Below are positions 32,473 to 40,917 of a stretch of 64,000 bases of DNA, in pieces (within the stretch, counting starts at the first letter, position 1; the number at the start of each line of letters is the position of its first letter). This DNA comes from a virus. Where the stretch lies: positions 82,137 to 146,136 of IMG/VR virus record IMGVR_UViG_3300020424_000002; one strand, written 5' to 3'. The position numbers and the translations under genes are program-made. The notes under the pieces were generated by a model. That model was not told the DNA's origin and ran no database searches. It saw only the letters and a program-made list of their open reading frames with translations.

Positions 32473-33477
32473 TTAGGAAAGAAAAGATTCTAAACTTCCC
32501 TTTTCTTCATACTTACTTGCATGTGGCCCAATAGGTTTTTCTGATTTACCAGCTTGTCCTTTAGTTGCAACATGTTCATCACAATACGCAACACACGACA
32601 ATCTAACTCCATCACCTGTTATTGGAGTAACCCCATGTAATTCATTTGAGTCTGCAATCAAAACATCACCATCGTCAGCTTCAATTGCAATCCCATATCT
32701 TGGGAAACATAGATATGCACCCCCAAAATTACCGATTCGAAAAACACACATTGTGGTTAATCCGAATTCTAAATCCTTTCCATCAAGATGTGCAGACATC
32801 TTTGCAGTGCCTTCACTTGAGTATCTATTTGCAGATAAAGCTGTAATTGGAGCTCCACCTATTTGATATTGTTTTTCAATACATTCATCTGCAAAGTTTC
32901 TTTGTAGTTTCCATACTTCTGGAACACCTTTCTTTAATGCTTTTTCATTTTCAATTGCAATATTTTTTAGTATTTCATACTTAGGTTTGTTTGCTTTCTT
33001 TTCCATCCAACCACTTGCACCAATCATTCCAGTGAATCTACCTCTTTTATATCCTATTAGTACAGAATGTATTGCATTTGCAGATGCAATTCTATTAAAC
33101 TCACCATTCTTTTTAAGTGGGTAATATGAGTTTGGTGTCCTTAAGACATAATCTTTACCTTCTATCAATCCTCGTTTTTTCATTTCCTCTGGGTCAATAG
33201 GCCCAGCTGCATTTGCTCTCATGGTTGATACATCATCTATAGAATATAGAGTATCTTTTACTTGTTGATATATATCACCAGTATATGCATTCTTTACAAT
33301 ACATGCAAGAATAGGTTTATCAAATAATGAACCACTTGGTTTATATACTTTTATGATATCATCTTTAACTCCAATAGAAGATACAACAGTATCGTAAGAG
33401 GTTTCATCCAACCACTTACCATTCCATTTATCGAATGTTTCTTTAAATCCTAAGTCTTTGTTTGCAGTAATTTCCAT
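32473..33477 (-). CDS. TET/JBP-like 2OG-Fe(II) DNA dioxygenase
   Basis: A 334-residue protein whose C-terminal half is the TET/JBP dioxygenase core. It shows SANRYSSEGTAKMSAHLDG with the H-x-D pair His230/Asp232, GNFGGAYLCFPRYGIAIE, GDVLIADSNELHGVTPI with distal His281, and Arg292 in VRLSC for 2-oxoglutarate. The GGAYL-x-x-P-x-YG and ELHG-x-TP blocks are typical of this family. Its neighbour is a cytosine-C5 methyltransferase (28-base overlap), so oxidation of 5-methylcytosine in phage DNA is the expected reaction. Confidence 0.75.
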   Translation of the reverse strand: MEITANKDLGFKETFDKWNGKWLDETSYDTVVSSIGVKDDIIKVYKPSGSLFDKPILACIVKNAYTGDIYQQVKDTLYSIDDVSTMRANAAGPIDPEEMKKRGLIEGKDYVLRTPNSYYPLKKNGEFNRIASANAIHSVLIGYKRGRFTGMIGASGWMEKKANKPKYEILKNIAIENEKALKKGVPEVWKLQRNFADECIEKQYQIGGAPITALSANRYSSEGTAKMSAHLDGKDLEFGLTTMCVFRIGNFGGAYLCFPRYGIAIEADDGDVLIADSNELHGVTPITGDGVRLSCVAYCDEHVATKGQAGKSEKPIGPHASKYEEKGSLESFLS

Positions 33478-34715
33478 GGTTCTAAGATTTGTTTCTTTAT
33501 CTCCTCTACTATGTAGTACAACTGTAATGGTGCAACCATTAATCCTATTCTTGCACCTTTATCGTTGTAGTCTCCTGTCATCTTATAATCATTTGGTAAT
33601 GTCATAAGTCTGACCATTTCTTTTGGTGTGTATATTCTCTTACCACTGTAATGAAAATGATTACCACCCATGAACTTTGGTTGACATCCTTGTTCAGTTA
33701 AGGAATGTGCTGGAAGATGTTTTGGAACAATTCTTGACATATAGTAAGAATGTTTTTCATCTTCTGGTTTTAAATGACCATTTTTAATTTGTTCTTGAAA
33801 CCAAGGTTTAACAATATCATCACCTATTGATATATAAGGTCTGTTACCCATTTGGTCTCTAACACCATCTAATCCTTTACATGGCCCACAATGTTTTAAA
33901 TCTGGGTCTGGATGTTTTTCAAATCCATTTACCCAATGTGATTTTGATGATTCGTTCATTGCATCTACAAGATATTCTGCATCTTTAATGTTTTCTTCAT
34001 CATCTATCAAGTCATCTATGGCTTCACCTATTGATACTCTTCGACTTGTTGGTTCTGGAAACAAACCACTAAGACACATAAAGGGTAATCCAATTGCATC
34101 TAATACATCATCCCTAACTGCAATAATAAAAACCCTCTCTCTTTTTTGTGGTACTCCATGTTCGTGTCCTTTAGTAATTTTCCATGTTACTGAGTATCCT
34201 ATCTTTTCAAAGTCTACAATCATTTTATTAAGATGGTCTCTTGCATAATCCATTGATAGACCTTTTACATTTTCACATACAATAACTTTAGGCATCATTT
34301 CTTCTGCAATTCGTATTTGTTCCCAAGTAAGGTCTTCAATGTTTTGTTGTTTCATTCCATATGCAACTTTTTCTTGATTCCACCCTTCTCTTTTGGAGCC
34401 TGCCATAGAGAAAGGTGGACAAGGTGGTGAACCATCTAAAATGTCTAATTCATATTTTTGAATACCTGTCATTTCCATTATACTTTTTCCAGTGACTTCT
34501 TTAATATCTTTACATTCATGCACTGTATTAGGAAAATTTGCAAGATAAGTATCAACATGTATTTGTTGAAACTCATTCATATACTTTACATCACCGCCTG
34601 CAAGTTTATATGCACACGATGAACCACCACCGCCTGCAAAAAAAGTAATGTAATCAAACTCTTTTCTTGCAGAGTTTTTGTGTAAATCATCTAATGTGTA
34701 TTGAAAATAACTCAT
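33450..34715 (-). CDS. DNA cytosine-C5 methyltransferase
   Basis: A 421-residue enzyme with the ordered C5-MTase motifs: motif I ITFFAGGGGSS (23-33) for AdoMet, motif IV LDGSPPCPPFSMAG with catalytic Cys99, motif VI ENV (148-150), motif VIII GVPQKRERVFIIA (187-199) and a C-terminal motif IX/X region (ARIGLMVAPL). No restriction endonuclease is nearby, so it is an orphan. Linked to a TET-like oxygenase, it probably makes 5mC as substrate for further modification rather than as simple protection. Confidence 0.92.
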   Translation of the reverse strand: MSYFQYTLDDLHKNSARKEFDYITFFAGGGGSSCAYKLAGGDVKYMNEFQQIHVDTYLANFPNTVHECKDIKEVTGKSIMEMTGIQKYELDILDGSPPCPPFSMAGSKREGWNQEKVAYGMKQQNIEDLTWEQIRIAEEMMPKVIVCENVKGLSMDYARDHLNKMIVDFEKIGYSVTWKITKGHEHGVPQKRERVFIIAVRDDVLDAIGLPFMCLSGLFPEPTSRRVSIGEAIDDLIDDEENIKDAEYLVDAMNESSKSHWVNGFEKHPDPDLKHCGPCKGLDGVRDQMGNRPYISIGDDIVKPWFQEQIKNGHLKPEDEKHSYYMSRIVPKHLPAHSLTEQGCQPKFMGGNHFHYSGKRIYTPKEMVRLMTLPNDYKMTGDYNDKGARIGLMVAPLQLYYIVEEIKKQILEPWKLLQTKT

Positions 34716-35479
34716 CTTTCATTCATCCATAAATCTGGAAATGGTATTGCTTGATACATTTCTCCTTCAAGTCCCCATTGAAATTCTATATGTTTTTGTT
34801 CAGAAAAATAAATAGATTCTGGAAAAATATCAAATGCAACTGTTACTCTAGGTTTGTCTTCCATCCATGGAGACGATGCATGTTGAAATCCACTTGCAGA
34901 GTATATTAACATATCATTATAGTCTTGATGCACCACCCACTCACTCTCTGGTTGTTCTGGCCCTATTCTATAAGAAGTCGTAGATGGTTCTACATTTGCA
35001 CAATAGAATCCATGGTAGATATGTGGATGCATATCTTCAATATGTTTATGAAAAGGTATATGGTCGTATCCTTTATCGTCTTTTCTTTTTGTATAAACAT
35101 TAAACCATCCATGTATGTAATATGATTCACCAGCTTCTCTTACTTGAGGATTACTATAAAAAAATCGATTTAGTTTCCAATAGATATCTGCAAATGGTCT
35201 TAAACCAAATGTAAAAGGATTATAGGTATTAAATTTTTGTACTTCTTTTGTATCTAATTCAAATTGATGCTCTATTTCTTCTTTAGATAAATCTGCACCT
35301 TCTTTAGATGCACGAACATATGCACGAAGATTATTACTAAATTGATTTGGTGTTGCCATCCCATCTTCATCATGTGCAAAGTATGGATGATTTTCATTTT
35401 CAATACACCAATTAGTAATAAACTCATGGTCTATTTCACAATTTTTTTGTATAAAAAAATCAGAACTCTTTAGTTCCAC
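34712..35479 (-). CDS. 2OG-Fe(II) oxygenase-like protein of the modification cassette
   Basis: A 255-residue protein with HIPFHKHIEDMHPHIYHGFY (about 145-164) as the metal-binding region and FQHASSPWMEDKPRVTVAFD near 205-224 as the distal His/Arg region. This fits a prolyl-hydroxylase-like oxygenase from marine phages. It overlaps the methyltransferase by four bases and the small membrane gene by 20. It could act on DNA, protein or a cofactor; only its location ties it to DNA modification. Confidence 0.55.
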   Translation of the reverse strand: MELKSSDFFIQKNCEIDHEFITNWCIENENHPYFAHDEDGMATPNQFSNNLRAYVRASKEGADLSKEEIEHQFELDTKEVQKFNTYNPFTFGLRPFADIYWKLNRFFYSNPQVREAGESYYIHGWFNVYTKRKDDKGYDHIPFHKHIEDMHPHIYHGFYCANVEPSTTSYRIGPEQPESEWVVHQDYNDMLIYSASGFQHASSPWMEDKPRVTVAFDIFPESIYFSEQKHIEFQWGLEGEMYQAIPFPDLWMNER

Positions 35480-35657
35480 TTCTATCCTCGTATTCTAGTT
35501 TAACAATAACATGGTCGTTTTTTCTGACACCTTGATTATAAAGGTGTGTATACATTTCATTTGCACCTTTTCGTATTCCATTATATTCTCCCCATGAGTA
35601 TATAGCAAAAAACGAAATGCAAAGAAATATAAATGTAATAGTTATTTCCATCGACAC
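35460..35657 (-). CDS. 65-residue membrane-anchored protein
   Basis: An N-terminal membrane helix (ITITFIFLCISFFAIYSW) is followed by a 45-residue soluble tail (EMYTHLYNQGVRKNDHVIVK). Its start overlaps the end of gene 44 by 16 bases. No family recognised. It is the first of the genes separating 44 from 62. Confidence 0.5.
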   Translation of the reverse strand: MSMEITITFIFLCISFFAIYSWGEYNGIRKGANEMYTHLYNQGVRKNDHVIVKLEYEDRSGTKEF

Positions 35658-36574
35658 TCCATCATTAATTCAGTTAGACAAGCAACGATATTCACTTCTT
35701 GGTCAACTACAAATGCAGACTTATAACTGTAATCTGCAATGATAATTACAGCCTGTGGTATACTTTGTGGTTCTAATACATTGTAAAGTGTATCGTAAAT
35801 CTTTCTAAATAATTTTACTGGGTCGTTGTCGATATTAGTTGCAACCCATTTTCTCATATCTGTAAATCTTTTTGCTTTGATATGACCAAGTAATTCTTGG
35901 AGACTTTCTTCTGCAATATTAGATAGTATTCCTACATCTATCTTACCACTTACTGCATATCTTTGTAGTTCATTAATGGTTCTACGAAAGTCTGGAAAAT
36001 ATTTCATAACTAATTCTTGTAGAACTTCGTTATTATATTCCACACCTTCATCGTCAAGAATCAACATAAGTCTTGCAAGAAATACAGATGCAAGTCTTGG
36101 TCTTTCCTTTGGTGGTATCTTAAAGTCAATAACAGTGCATCTTGAATGCAAAGGTGCAATCAATCTGTTTTTATAATTACATGTAAAGATAAATCTACAA
36201 TTTTTATGAAACTCTTCTATGAATCCACGAAGAGCTGGTTGAGTTGATTGTGGATTAAGATAGTCAGCCTCATCAAGAATAACTACTTTGTTTCCACCAC
36301 CAAGTGAAACTGTAGATGCAAAGTTTTTGATTTTGGTTCTTAGAACATCAATACCACTTTCCTCAGAACCATTGATTAAAATATAATCACAATTGTGCAT
36401 TTCACATAATGCTTTTGCAATTGTAGTCTTACCTGTACCTGCTGTACCAGTAAGAATCATGTTTGGTATTTCGTCTTTGATATCAAAGAAAGTTTGTTTG
36501 ATATCAGCTGGAAGGACACAATCCTCTATTGTTTTTGGTCGATACTTTTCAACCCATAAGAAATCTTCATTCAT
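35642..36574 (-). CDS. 44: clamp-loader ATPase gp44
   Basis: A 310-residue AAA+ protein. It has WVEKYRPKTIEDCVLP at the start, Walker A LTGTAGTGKTT (41-51), Walker B KVVILDEADYL, sensor 1 CRFIFTCNYKNRL and the Arg-finger motif HSRC, as in RFC-type loaders. With gp62 it opens and loads the gp45 clamp. The length is close to T4 gp44 (319). The upstream gap (36575-36696) holds a 7-bp hairpin (TCATAAT/ATTATGA at 36602-36608 and 36615-36621) and no gene. Confidence 0.95.
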   Translation of the reverse strand: MNEDFLWVEKYRPKTIEDCVLPADIKQTFFDIKDEIPNMILTGTAGTGKTTIAKALCEMHNCDYILINGSEESGIDVLRTKIKNFASTVSLGGGNKVVILDEADYLNPQSTQPALRGFIEEFHKNCRFIFTCNYKNRLIAPLHSRCTVIDFKIPPKERPRLASVFLARLMLILDDEGVEYNNEVLQELVMKYFPDFRRTINELQRYAVSGKIDVGILSNIAEESLQELLGHIKAKRFTDMRKWVATNIDNDPVKLFRKIYDTLYNVLEPQSIPQAVIIIADYSYKSAFVVDQEVNIVACLTELMMECRWK

Positions 36575-36696
36575 TCACACACCTCATAATAAAAAGAAGA
36601 CTCATAATCCCACCATTATGAATCGAGTCAATCCCCAAGAGAGAGAACAGATTGACACCCTCAGATACCAATGTCTAGTACCTACAAAAGTATTTA

Positions 36697-37368
36697 TCAC
36701 GAACCGAATGTTGAATCTGGTTCTAGTGCAATAAAATATTCAAGTCCTTTATTCTTTGCAATGAATTGTGATAAACCTTTGGATGATACCTTAACAGTAT
36801 ATTCATCCTTTACCACTTTAATGTTTTCCATTTTAAAGTTCATTGAATATGTTTGTCCATCACCATCCATGATTACTTCACTGAATTGATTAGTTGATGG
36901 ATTCTTTTTATCTCTAACAGATAATGATACTACAGTCCCATTACTTTCCAGTACTAAGTCTGGAAGAGATAACACTGCACTTGCTTTTTGCAACTTAGTT
37001 AACAAGTTAGTATCCAAATCAAAAACTACTTCTGGGTTAGGCATAGTAATATCTTTTTCTGGTGGTGCAATAATCATTGATGCATCTGCATAATTATATG
37101 TTGCACTTGCACCATTACCACTAATGTTTACAGATTTTTCACCAAAGTCAAACTCTGCATCATTACCTAACAATGAAATAGTTGCAAGAAACTCTGGTAA
37201 ATCATATACAGAAAACTCACTTGTAAAGTTATCTGATATCGTTGCTTTACCAAAGATATTTTTCATCGGTGAAATCGTTTTGATTTCACTTCCTTGTTGT
37301 ACTGTAATACCATTATTGATACTACTAAAGTTTTGTAAAACTTCTAAAGTACTTTCACTTATTTTCAT
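36697..37368 (-). CDS. 45: sliding clamp gp45
   Basis: A 223-residue clamp (T4 gp45 is 228). It starts MKISESTLEVLQNFSSINNG and shows SEFSVYDLPEFLATISLLGN and the C-terminal ARNKGLEYF-like segment. It forms a trimeric ring that tethers polymerase 43 and, in T4, activates late transcription through gp55 and gp33. No gp33 candidate was identified here. Confidence 0.93.
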   Translation of the reverse strand: MKISESTLEVLQNFSSINNGITVQQGSEIKTISPMKNIFGKATISDNFTSEFSVYDLPEFLATISLLGNDAEFDFGEKSVNISGNGASATYNYADASMIIAPPEKDITMPNPEVVFDLDTNLLTKLQKASAVLSLPDLVLESNGTVVSLSVRDKKNPSTNQFSEVIMDGDGQTYSMNFKMENIKVVKDEYTVKVSSKGLSQFIAKNKGLEYFIALEPDSTFGS

Positions 37369-37377
37369 AATTTACTC

Positions 37378-37671
37378 CTATAAGGCTGCTCTTTTGTCCA
37401 CTTCTAAATCATGCACATAAAGAGCAAATAGTGCATAGTGTAAAACTTTCATGAGGTCAGCACGATTATGTCCTTGTTTCTTTCCATATCTCTGTGCATA
37501 TTTAAGAATGTTTCCAATACAGAAACCTTCTCCATGACCACCATCTATAATAAATTCTGTTGCTTGGTATTGATTTTGTGAATAATGTTGGTCGTATGTT
37601 TTATTCACATATTCAATTAATTGTGCGATATACTCGTCTTCATTGTATTTGTATTCTATTTTCTCACTCAT
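37378..37671 (-). CDS. DUF3310-like small protein
   Basis: A 97-residue protein with the pattern GHGEGFCIGNILKYAQRYGK followed by ADLMKVLHYALFAL, which matches the phage DUF3310 family (F-x-x-GN-x-x-KY-x-x-R, then D-x-x-KA-x-x-Y). The family is sometimes labelled nucleotide kinase-like, without firm evidence. The promoter at 37678-37705 puts +1 at the ATG, so this early gene appears leaderless. Confidence 0.75.
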   Translation of the reverse strand: MSEKIEYKYNEDEYIAQLIEYVNKTYDQHYSQNQYQATEFIIDGGHGEGFCIGNILKYAQRYGKKQGHNRADLMKVLHYALFALYVHDLEVDKRAAL

Positions 37672-37677
37672 ATTACT

Positions 37678-37705
37678 ATTATATTACAGAACTCGTATTT
37701 GTCAA
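37678..37705 (-). promoter_or_regulatory. early promoter, leaderless spacing
   Basis: TTGACA, AATACGAGTTCTGTAA (16), TATAAT, AGTAAT, ATG at 37671. Confidence 0.8.
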
Positions 37706-37857
37706 CCAAACTTAGCTCCACTGTTAACATCATCTTTCTTTTTCTCTCTAAAAGTAAAGAACCTTTTAAATCCACCACTTAATCCCCAAACAGTAAATAG
37801 ATAAACTAAAGTTAGTATACCTATTATTTGTAAGATTGCTTCAATCCATTCTACCAT
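37702..37857 (-). CDS. 51-residue small membrane protein
   Basis: The frame starts MVEWIEAILQIIGILTLVYL, forming one membrane helix, followed by a Lys/Arg/Phe-rich tail (GFKRFFTFREKKKDD). The ATG overlaps the stop of the upstream gene. Its own stop overlaps the -35 of the DUF3310 promoter. No function known. Confidence 0.5.
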   Translation of the reverse strand: MVEWIEAILQIIGILTLVYLFTVWGLSGGFKRFFTFREKKKDDVNSGAKFG

Positions 37858-38153
37858 TTGTCTAAGTTAACTCCTCTAGTATTGAATGTTCCCATTGTTC
37901 TACATTCTCTATAATCAAATGGAACACTTACACTATATGGGTCTGATATTCCAGTACCTACCCACTCAGCAGTATTGTAAATTGTAGATGGGTTTACATG
38001 GTCTAGATATTTGTCAACCCACATATCATTCTTTTCACACCAGTCTTCAATCTCTTCATATGTTCCATATACAAGTGTACCCATTTTGTATTCACTACCA
38101 TCTGCATGAAGTACCCTTGCAATTTCTTGATGTGTTATACAGTTTGATGTCAT
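37851..38153 (-). CDS. 100-residue hypothetical protein
   Basis: The protein starts MTSNCITHQEIARVLHADGS and is alpha/beta with an acidic, Trp-rich centre (EEIEDWCEKNDMWVDKY). No membrane segment and no recognised family. It overlaps the SleB-like hydrolase gene by four bases and the next membrane gene by seven, so it is part of the same unit. Confidence 0.5.
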   Translation of the reverse strand: MTSNCITHQEIARVLHADGSEYKMGTLVYGTYEEIEDWCEKNDMWVDKYLDHVNPSTIYNTAEWVGTGISDPYSVSVPFDYRECRTMGTFNTRGVNLDKW

Positions 38154-38686
38154 TTGTAAAATATGTGTTCGTTAATTATTACAGTTTCATTTAGTGAATC
38201 TGCCCAGTATGGATTTACATATATCGAATGATAATGTGTTGCACCCTCTGTAATGTCTCCATATGCACCTTGTAAGATATCCCTTGCAAGAGTTAAACAT
38301 TGTACCCAAGTTTTTGAATCCTCTGGGTCGTCTGACTTACCATCACAAAACCAACTAAACTGACATTGATTTCTGATAGGCATCATATTACCTTTCCAGT
38401 TTTCTCTCCACTTTGCTTGGTAAACAACACCACAAATATCAGATGGATAATTCATGTGTTGAGTCCTATTAATAACCACTTGGGAAACTGCAATCTTACC
38501 AGCCTTTGGTTGATTACCAGCTTCAAAGTACATGTTCTGTGCAAGACAATATGCATCGTTATTTTCATCATATGCAAACACTTTGTTAATAAAAAATGAT
38601 GCAATTATAACTAACATCATTAATCCTATATGAAGTGGAACAAACCACTTAGAATCACTTGACCAAATTCTCTTTTTCATATCCAC
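38150..38686 (-). CDS. SleB/CwlJ-type cell-wall hydrolase with signal anchor
   Basis: A 178-residue protein with an N-terminal membrane segment (VPLHIGLMMLVIIASFFINK) and a Hydrolase_2 domain: CLAQNMYFEAGNQPKAGKIA (with the catalytic-type Glu), VSQVVINRTQHMNYPSDICG, VVYQ and CQFSWFCDGK, then ATHYHS. This family cleaves peptidoglycan, typically as a lytic transglycosylase or amidase-like enzyme. With the T4-type lysozyme it gives the phage two wall hydrolases; this one can reach the periplasm by itself. Confidence 0.85.
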   Translation of the reverse strand: MDMKKRIWSSDSKWFVPLHIGLMMLVIIASFFINKVFAYDENNDAYCLAQNMYFEAGNQPKAGKIAVSQVVINRTQHMNYPSDICGVVYQAKWRENWKGNMMPIRNQCQFSWFCDGKSDDPEDSKTWVQCLTLARDILQGAYGDITEGATHYHSIYVNPYWADSLNETVIINEHIFYK

Positions 38687-38904
38687 GAATACCCCATATT
38701 TAATAAATCTTTTTGTTCTTCGATTGCTTTATCAATATCTATTTTTTTAACAGATATCATTGCACCATTAGTATTAGTCACTTCAACAGAATCATCTTCA
38801 ATATTAAAAGTTACTGAATGACCTTCATTATGAAGTGTTCCTTTAAACACCATGTTTGGATGTTCTCTACATTTTAATGTTTCATGGAATTGTTTTTTAT
38901 TCAT
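38677..38904 (-). CDS. 75-residue hypothetical protein
   Basis: A small beta-rich protein starting MNKKQFHETLKCREHPNMVF, with GHSVTFNIEDDSVEVTNTNG in the middle. It overlaps the hydrolase start by ten bases. No family recognised. Confidence 0.45.
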   Translation of the reverse strand: MNKKQFHETLKCREHPNMVFKGTLHNEGHSVTFNIEDDSVEVTNTNGAMISVKKIDIDKAIEEQKDLLNMGYSWI

Positions 38905-39009
38905 ATTCTACTCCAAAAACTGGTGGGATGGAGAACAGTTATACAAACAAAAGCTGTAATAAAAGTGTTCTTTTTTGTAATGGTCGTTCTCCTGTCCCAT
39001 ACCCGAGCC
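38905..39009. other. gap with long inverted repeat
   Basis: GGGATGGAGAAC (38925-38936) can pair with GTTCTCCTGTCCC (38986-38998), giving an 11-bp interrupted stem around about 50 bases. A 30-codon minus-strand frame lies within it but has no ribosome site. I see no gene; it may be a regulatory leader of the 75-residue gene downstream. Confidence 0.35.
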
Positions 39010-39225
39010 TTAGCCCCTATTATTAAAATAATTTCTTATTATGTAAACTCTAGTATATGCAACTAAAGTAATGATACCTGTAACAACTGTACCGATTAAA
39101 AAAGTATTACTCCATGCAAATACATCTATAAAAAGAAACAACAAAAATACATTAAGAGGGTAGTTTATAATTAAACCAGTTCCTACTGTAGTTGCAGTTT
39201 CTTTATGAATTTCTCTGTTAATCAT
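39010..39225 (-). CDS. 71-residue two-helix membrane protein (DUF7220-like)
   Basis: The protein starts MINREIHKETATTVGTGLII and has two membrane segments (NYPLNVFLLFLFIDVFAW; IGTVVTGIITLVAYTRVYII) ending in an RNYFNNRG tail. The E-T-x-x-T-x-x-G start and the R-x-Y-x-x-R-x-x-FN end match a small phage membrane family that I recall as DUF7220. The function is unknown. Confidence 0.6.
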   Translation of the reverse strand: MINREIHKETATTVGTGLIINYPLNVFLLFLFIDVFAWSNTFLIGTVVTGIITLVAYTRVYIIRNYFNNRG

Positions 39226-39506
39226 GCTGTTCCTTTTTGATATGCATCAATTAAATCGTCACCAGTTTTTCTAATTCCAAAGGTGCAAATTTCTTTACCA
39301 TTCCTTTCCCTAACAATGAGTCCACTGTTATATTCTGTATCAGTAACATATCCATTCTTTTCAATATCTGCTTTTGTTTCAGCAGTTTCATAATACATAG
39401 ATGTTAGTGAATGTGTATGAACAGATTTAATACCATCTGCCCACTCTTCTGCTTCTAATAAGATTCTTTGTCTTTGCACCCTATAATCATATTCACCCAT
39501 TGTCAA
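39222..39506 (-). CDS. 94-residue hypothetical protein
   Basis: Starts MTMGEYDYRVQRQRILLEAE; an N-terminal helix, then a beta-rich part with ERNGKEICTFGIRKTGDDLI. No membrane segment. It overlaps its neighbours by four and 14 bases. No family recognised. Confidence 0.5.
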   Translation of the reverse strand: MTMGEYDYRVQRQRILLEAEEWADGIKSVHTHSLTSMYYETAETKADIEKNGYVTDTEYNSGLIVRERNGKEICTFGIRKTGDDLIDAYQKGTA

Positions 39507-39684
39507 AACTCCTTATCCTTGCTGGGATAACTTTATTCCAATTACAATCATCACAAACTCTAGCATTGATATCTTCAAGAATTGGTTGTGGATTATTTCC
39601 ATGACCCTCATATGACCCTGTGCATAAAGCACAAGGTCGAGGAGAACTAGATGACTCTAGTGAGGTCTTAGATTGTAAAGTCAT
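39493..39684 (-). CDS. 63-residue CxxC zinc-ribbon-like protein
   Basis: I start at 39684 (MTLQSKTSLESSSSPRPCAL) to limit overlap with the cobS-like gene to 17 bases; an ATG nine bases upstream is possible. CALC and CDDC pairs 27 residues apart form a zinc-ribbon-like arrangement. Such small proteins often bind nucleic acid or partner proteins. No family recognised. Confidence 0.5.
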   Translation of the reverse strand: MTLQSKTSLESSSSPRPCALCTGSYEGHGNNPQPILEDINARVCDDCNWNKVIPARIRSFDNG

Positions 39685-40846
39685 CTTTGACATTCTCCTC
39701 TTCAAACTTTTCAAAGTGTTCTTCTTGAACATTGACTCCTTCATCAACCTTAGTGTAAAGGTCAAGGAAGGATGCTTTGGTGTCTTCATCGAATCTTGCA
39801 AGACACACCTCAATGGACTTCAACTTGTCGTTGAACATTGAGTATGCTTTTGCAATGTGAACTAATCTTCTAGTTGATATCACTTCATCAACTGCACCTT
39901 CGTAGAAGGACTTTCTAATGACATCTGCCCAGTCAACAAGTTTGTTTGCAAACTCATCATCGTTGACACCAAGGATTGCAAAGTCACCTTTGACAATTTT
40001 CTTCTCAGTAGTCACTGGTGGATATTCTTGTTCAAGACATATTGCAAACCTTTCAAGGAATGCTTCGTTCAAGATGTTAGTTCCAATGAATCTACCATCC
40101 TCAGAACCTTTACCTTTAGTGTTTGCAGTTGCAACCACTGTGAACCCATCTGCTGGTTTTACAAACTCACCAGTTTTCTTGATTAAGTAACCACCACCTT
40201 CTAGGATGGATTGTAAACACATAATCTTGTTTGATGCAAGGTCAACCTCATCAAGAAGTAACACTGCACCTTTTCTCATTGCTTTAAGAACAGGGCCTTC
40301 TTTGAAAACAATGTTACCATTGATTAGAGTATTTGAACCAATCAAATCATCCTCATCTGTCTCGATGGTGATGTTAACTCTGAATAACTCCTTCTTGAGT
40401 TTTGCACAAATTTGTTCGACCATCAAAGTCTTACCATTACCACTGAGACCAGTAATAAACACTGGAAAGAAAACTCCAGATTTAAGAATTGACTTAAGGT
40501 CTTTGAAGTGACCAAAAGGAACATAGTTATCCATCACTGTAGGAATAACTGAAATATTCTCATCGAGAACATTCACACCAACAGTAGATGTTGGAACTGG
40601 AACTGTCTCAACAGTTTGAACAGCTTGCACTGGAGCTGGTTGAGTATAATTCTCTGGAACTACAGATTCAATGGAATATGTACCATAACCTGCTTTGAAT
40701 TGTGGATTTCTAAATAACCACGATGGTTTAGGAATACCTGCTGTAGCACAGATTTTCTTTACTGTGGATTTTGAAAACTCCACTTGATTAGGAAACTGTT
40801 CTGCAGCTGCATCAAGAAACCTATAATGATTTGCATTTAAATTCAT
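39668..40846 (-). CDS. cobS: CobS/MoxR-type AAA+ ATPase
   Basis: A 392-residue protein: N-terminal domain (1-60), Pro/Val-rich linker (about 65-100), then an AAA+ core with Walker A GLSGNGKT (133-140), Walker B AVLLLDEVDLA and sensor 1 FTVVATANT. It belongs to the CobS/NorQ/MoxR group. CobS in bacteria is a cobaltochelatase ATPase, and marine T4-like phages are known to carry it. The VWA protein upstream is its likely CobT-like partner, so the pair may remodel a metal enzyme or protein complex rather than make cobalamin. Confidence 0.85.
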   Translation of the reverse strand: MNLNANHYRFLDAAAEQFPNQVEFSKSTVKKICATAGIPKPSWLFRNPQFKAGYGTYSIESVVPENYTQPAPVQAVQTVETVPVPTSTVGVNVLDENISVIPTVMDNYVPFGHFKDLKSILKSGVFFPVFITGLSGNGKTLMVEQICAKLKKELFRVNITIETDEDDLIGSNTLINGNIVFKEGPVLKAMRKGAVLLLDEVDLASNKIMCLQSILEGGGYLIKKTGEFVKPADGFTVVATANTKGKGSEDGRFIGTNILNEAFLERFAICLEQEYPPVTTEKKIVKGDFAILGVNDDEFANKLVDWADVIRKSFYEGAVDEVISTRRLVHIAKAYSMFNDKLKSIEVCLARFDEDTKASFLDLYTKVDEGVNVQEEHFEKFEEENVKDDFTI

Positions 40847-40887
40847 AATTTATACCTCACTATTTTTGAATTTTTTACCATATGTGT

Positions 40888-40917
40888 ATTATACTAAAAA
40901 GTGTACCCATCATGCAA
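40888..40917 (-). promoter_or_regulatory. early promoter of cobS-like gene, GGTACA spacer
   Basis: TTGCAT, 18 bases containing GGGTACACTTTTTAG, TATAAT. The leader ends GTGAGGTATAAATT before the ATG at 40846. The -35 lies in the last codons of the VWA gene. Confidence 0.7.

Noticed and set aside
36691-36698. GATAAATA as a late promoter for gene 44
   Set aside because: The first base departs from the (T/C)ATAAATA form, it overlaps the stop of gene 45, and gene 44 is expected to be early.
38911-39000. 30-codon minus-strand frame in the gap
   Set aside because: No ribosome site and a strong inverted repeat explains the sequence better.
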